Assembly: GCF_003721595.1 (NCBI RefSeq)
Contig: NZ_RJJR01000022.1
Span: 1-53,411 of the forward strand
Length of the DNA stretch: 53,411 bases
Direction of reading: 5' to 3'
DNA from: Hanamia caeni
GTDB lineage: Bacteria; Bacteroidota; Bacteroidia; Chitinophagales; Chitinophagaceae
Shown here: positions 52,954 through 53,411 of the stretch, in pieces
How the letters are laid out: every line of letters begins with the position of its first letter
How positions within the stretch are numbered: position 1 is the stretch's first letter
The notes under the pieces: generated by a model
What the model was told of the DNA's origin: nothing
Databases searched by the model: none
The model's input: the letters and a program-made list of their open reading frames with translations, nothing else
Made by a program: the position numbers and the translations under genes

Positions 52954-53411
52954 TTTCTGGTTTTTCTCTAAATTAATAATCTTTTTAAAGAGGCCGTCTC
53001 AAAGTAAAATTGAGGCGGCTTTTTTATTTGGCTTCCTTCAAAAGCCAATTTTTGGAAACAGTTTTTTGCATTCAACGAAGACTGATTTTGATGCAGATAA
53101 CAGTGTCCAACAAAAACCAAGGCTCGACCTTCATTGTACTCGAATACAGTATTTGAATGTATAGTTTATTTCCCTTTTGAACTGCTCACTTTTTCTTTTT
53201 ACCTTTCAATTGCATCAGGTTCTTTATCGTCGGCCTTTTTTGCATTTTAATTTTTCTTCTTCAACAAAATATTTCTGTTATTACGTGGTTTTTTTAGTGG
53301 CATTTACTTTTATTTACTTAGTTAATCCTTAATAACCCAAGTAATCCACAAATAGGAAAGGTTTGGGGATAAAAAGGCCAGATAAATTTTGCAGAAGAAA
53401 TGAAATTTGTA
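52954..53411. other. 458-bp right-edge region without a recognised gene
   Basis: After the terminator at 52993-53025 no convincing coding frame was found on either strand. An ATG at 53400 (atgaaatttgta) at the window edge could be the start of the next gene, but only four codons are visible. Confidence 0.4.
52993..53025 (+). terminator. Rho-independent terminator after the beta-helix gene
   Basis: GCCGTCTCAA (52993-53002) and TTGAGGCGGC (53010-53019) pair over 10 bp with one G-U pair and a 7-nt loop, followed by six T (53020-53025). It is a classic terminator 40 bp past the stop codon. Confidence 0.9.

Noticed and set aside
53026..53411. Transposase remnant at the right edge
   Set aside because: Short minus-strand stretches were lysine-rich, but none could be extended into a frame with transposase motifs, and no terminal repeats were seen.

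Overview
The window looks like a chromosomal segment of a Bacteroidota bacterium, most likely a member of Chitinophagaceae or a close relative. The indications are two SusC/SusD outer-membrane pairs, a protein with a type IX secretion (T9SS) sorting domain, a BshC-type bacillithiol enzyme, DUF2911 and DinB proteins, AT-rich spacers, and a promoter-like box of the TAnnTTTG type. No rRNA, tRNA, CRISPR array or intact insertion sequence was seen. The family assignment rests on gene content and style only.

Left part (1-16.4 kb): a regulated uptake locus on the minus strand. It holds susC1-susD1, three exported hydrolases of different folds (a GDPD/PI-PLC-like phosphodiesterase, a Tat-exported phosphocholine-type phospholipase C, and an endonuclease/exonuclease/phosphatase-fold hydrolase), and susC2-susD2. 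A LacI-family regulator is divergently encoded at 15.4 kb. A perfect 16-bp palindrome, ACGAAACCGGTTTCGT, lies upstream of susC1. Three variants of it lie between susC2 and the lacI-type gene. The simplest reading is one regulon that captures and breaks down a phosphodiester-containing lipid or conjugate (glycerophospholipid, sphingolipid, inositol-phospholipid or phosphocholine-decorated glycan). This is the most interesting part of the window.

Middle-left (16.5-22.7 kb): a Na+/solute symporter with a 65-residue membrane partner, a GH43-like exported glycosidase and an SDR dehydrogenase on the opposite strand, then a second symporter overlapping an O-methyltransferase gene. These may import and process released sugars or polyols, but the link to the left locus is inferred from position.

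Middle (22.7-35.2 kb): mostly housekeeping. There is a cell-wall glucosaminidase with LysM, hypoxanthine phosphoribosyltransferase, a VWA protein, DinB, DUF2911, and purK and purE separated by a complete RND efflux operon (adaptor, pump, outer-membrane channel). A small PIN-toxin module with a frameshifted toxin follows at 35.3-35.8 kb.

Right part (35.9-48.5 kb): bshC, then a minus-strand block of nucleotide-sugar genes (dTDP-rhamnose end steps, UDP-HexNAc epimerase and dehydrogenase, UDP-xylose synthase, UDP-glucose dehydrogenase, sugar aminotransferase), then Kdo transferase and dxs. Together these supply surface-polysaccharide and LPS building blocks. At 49.2-53.0 kb is a large secreted beta-helix protein with five PKD-like repeats and a T9SS sorting domain, closed by a clear terminator.
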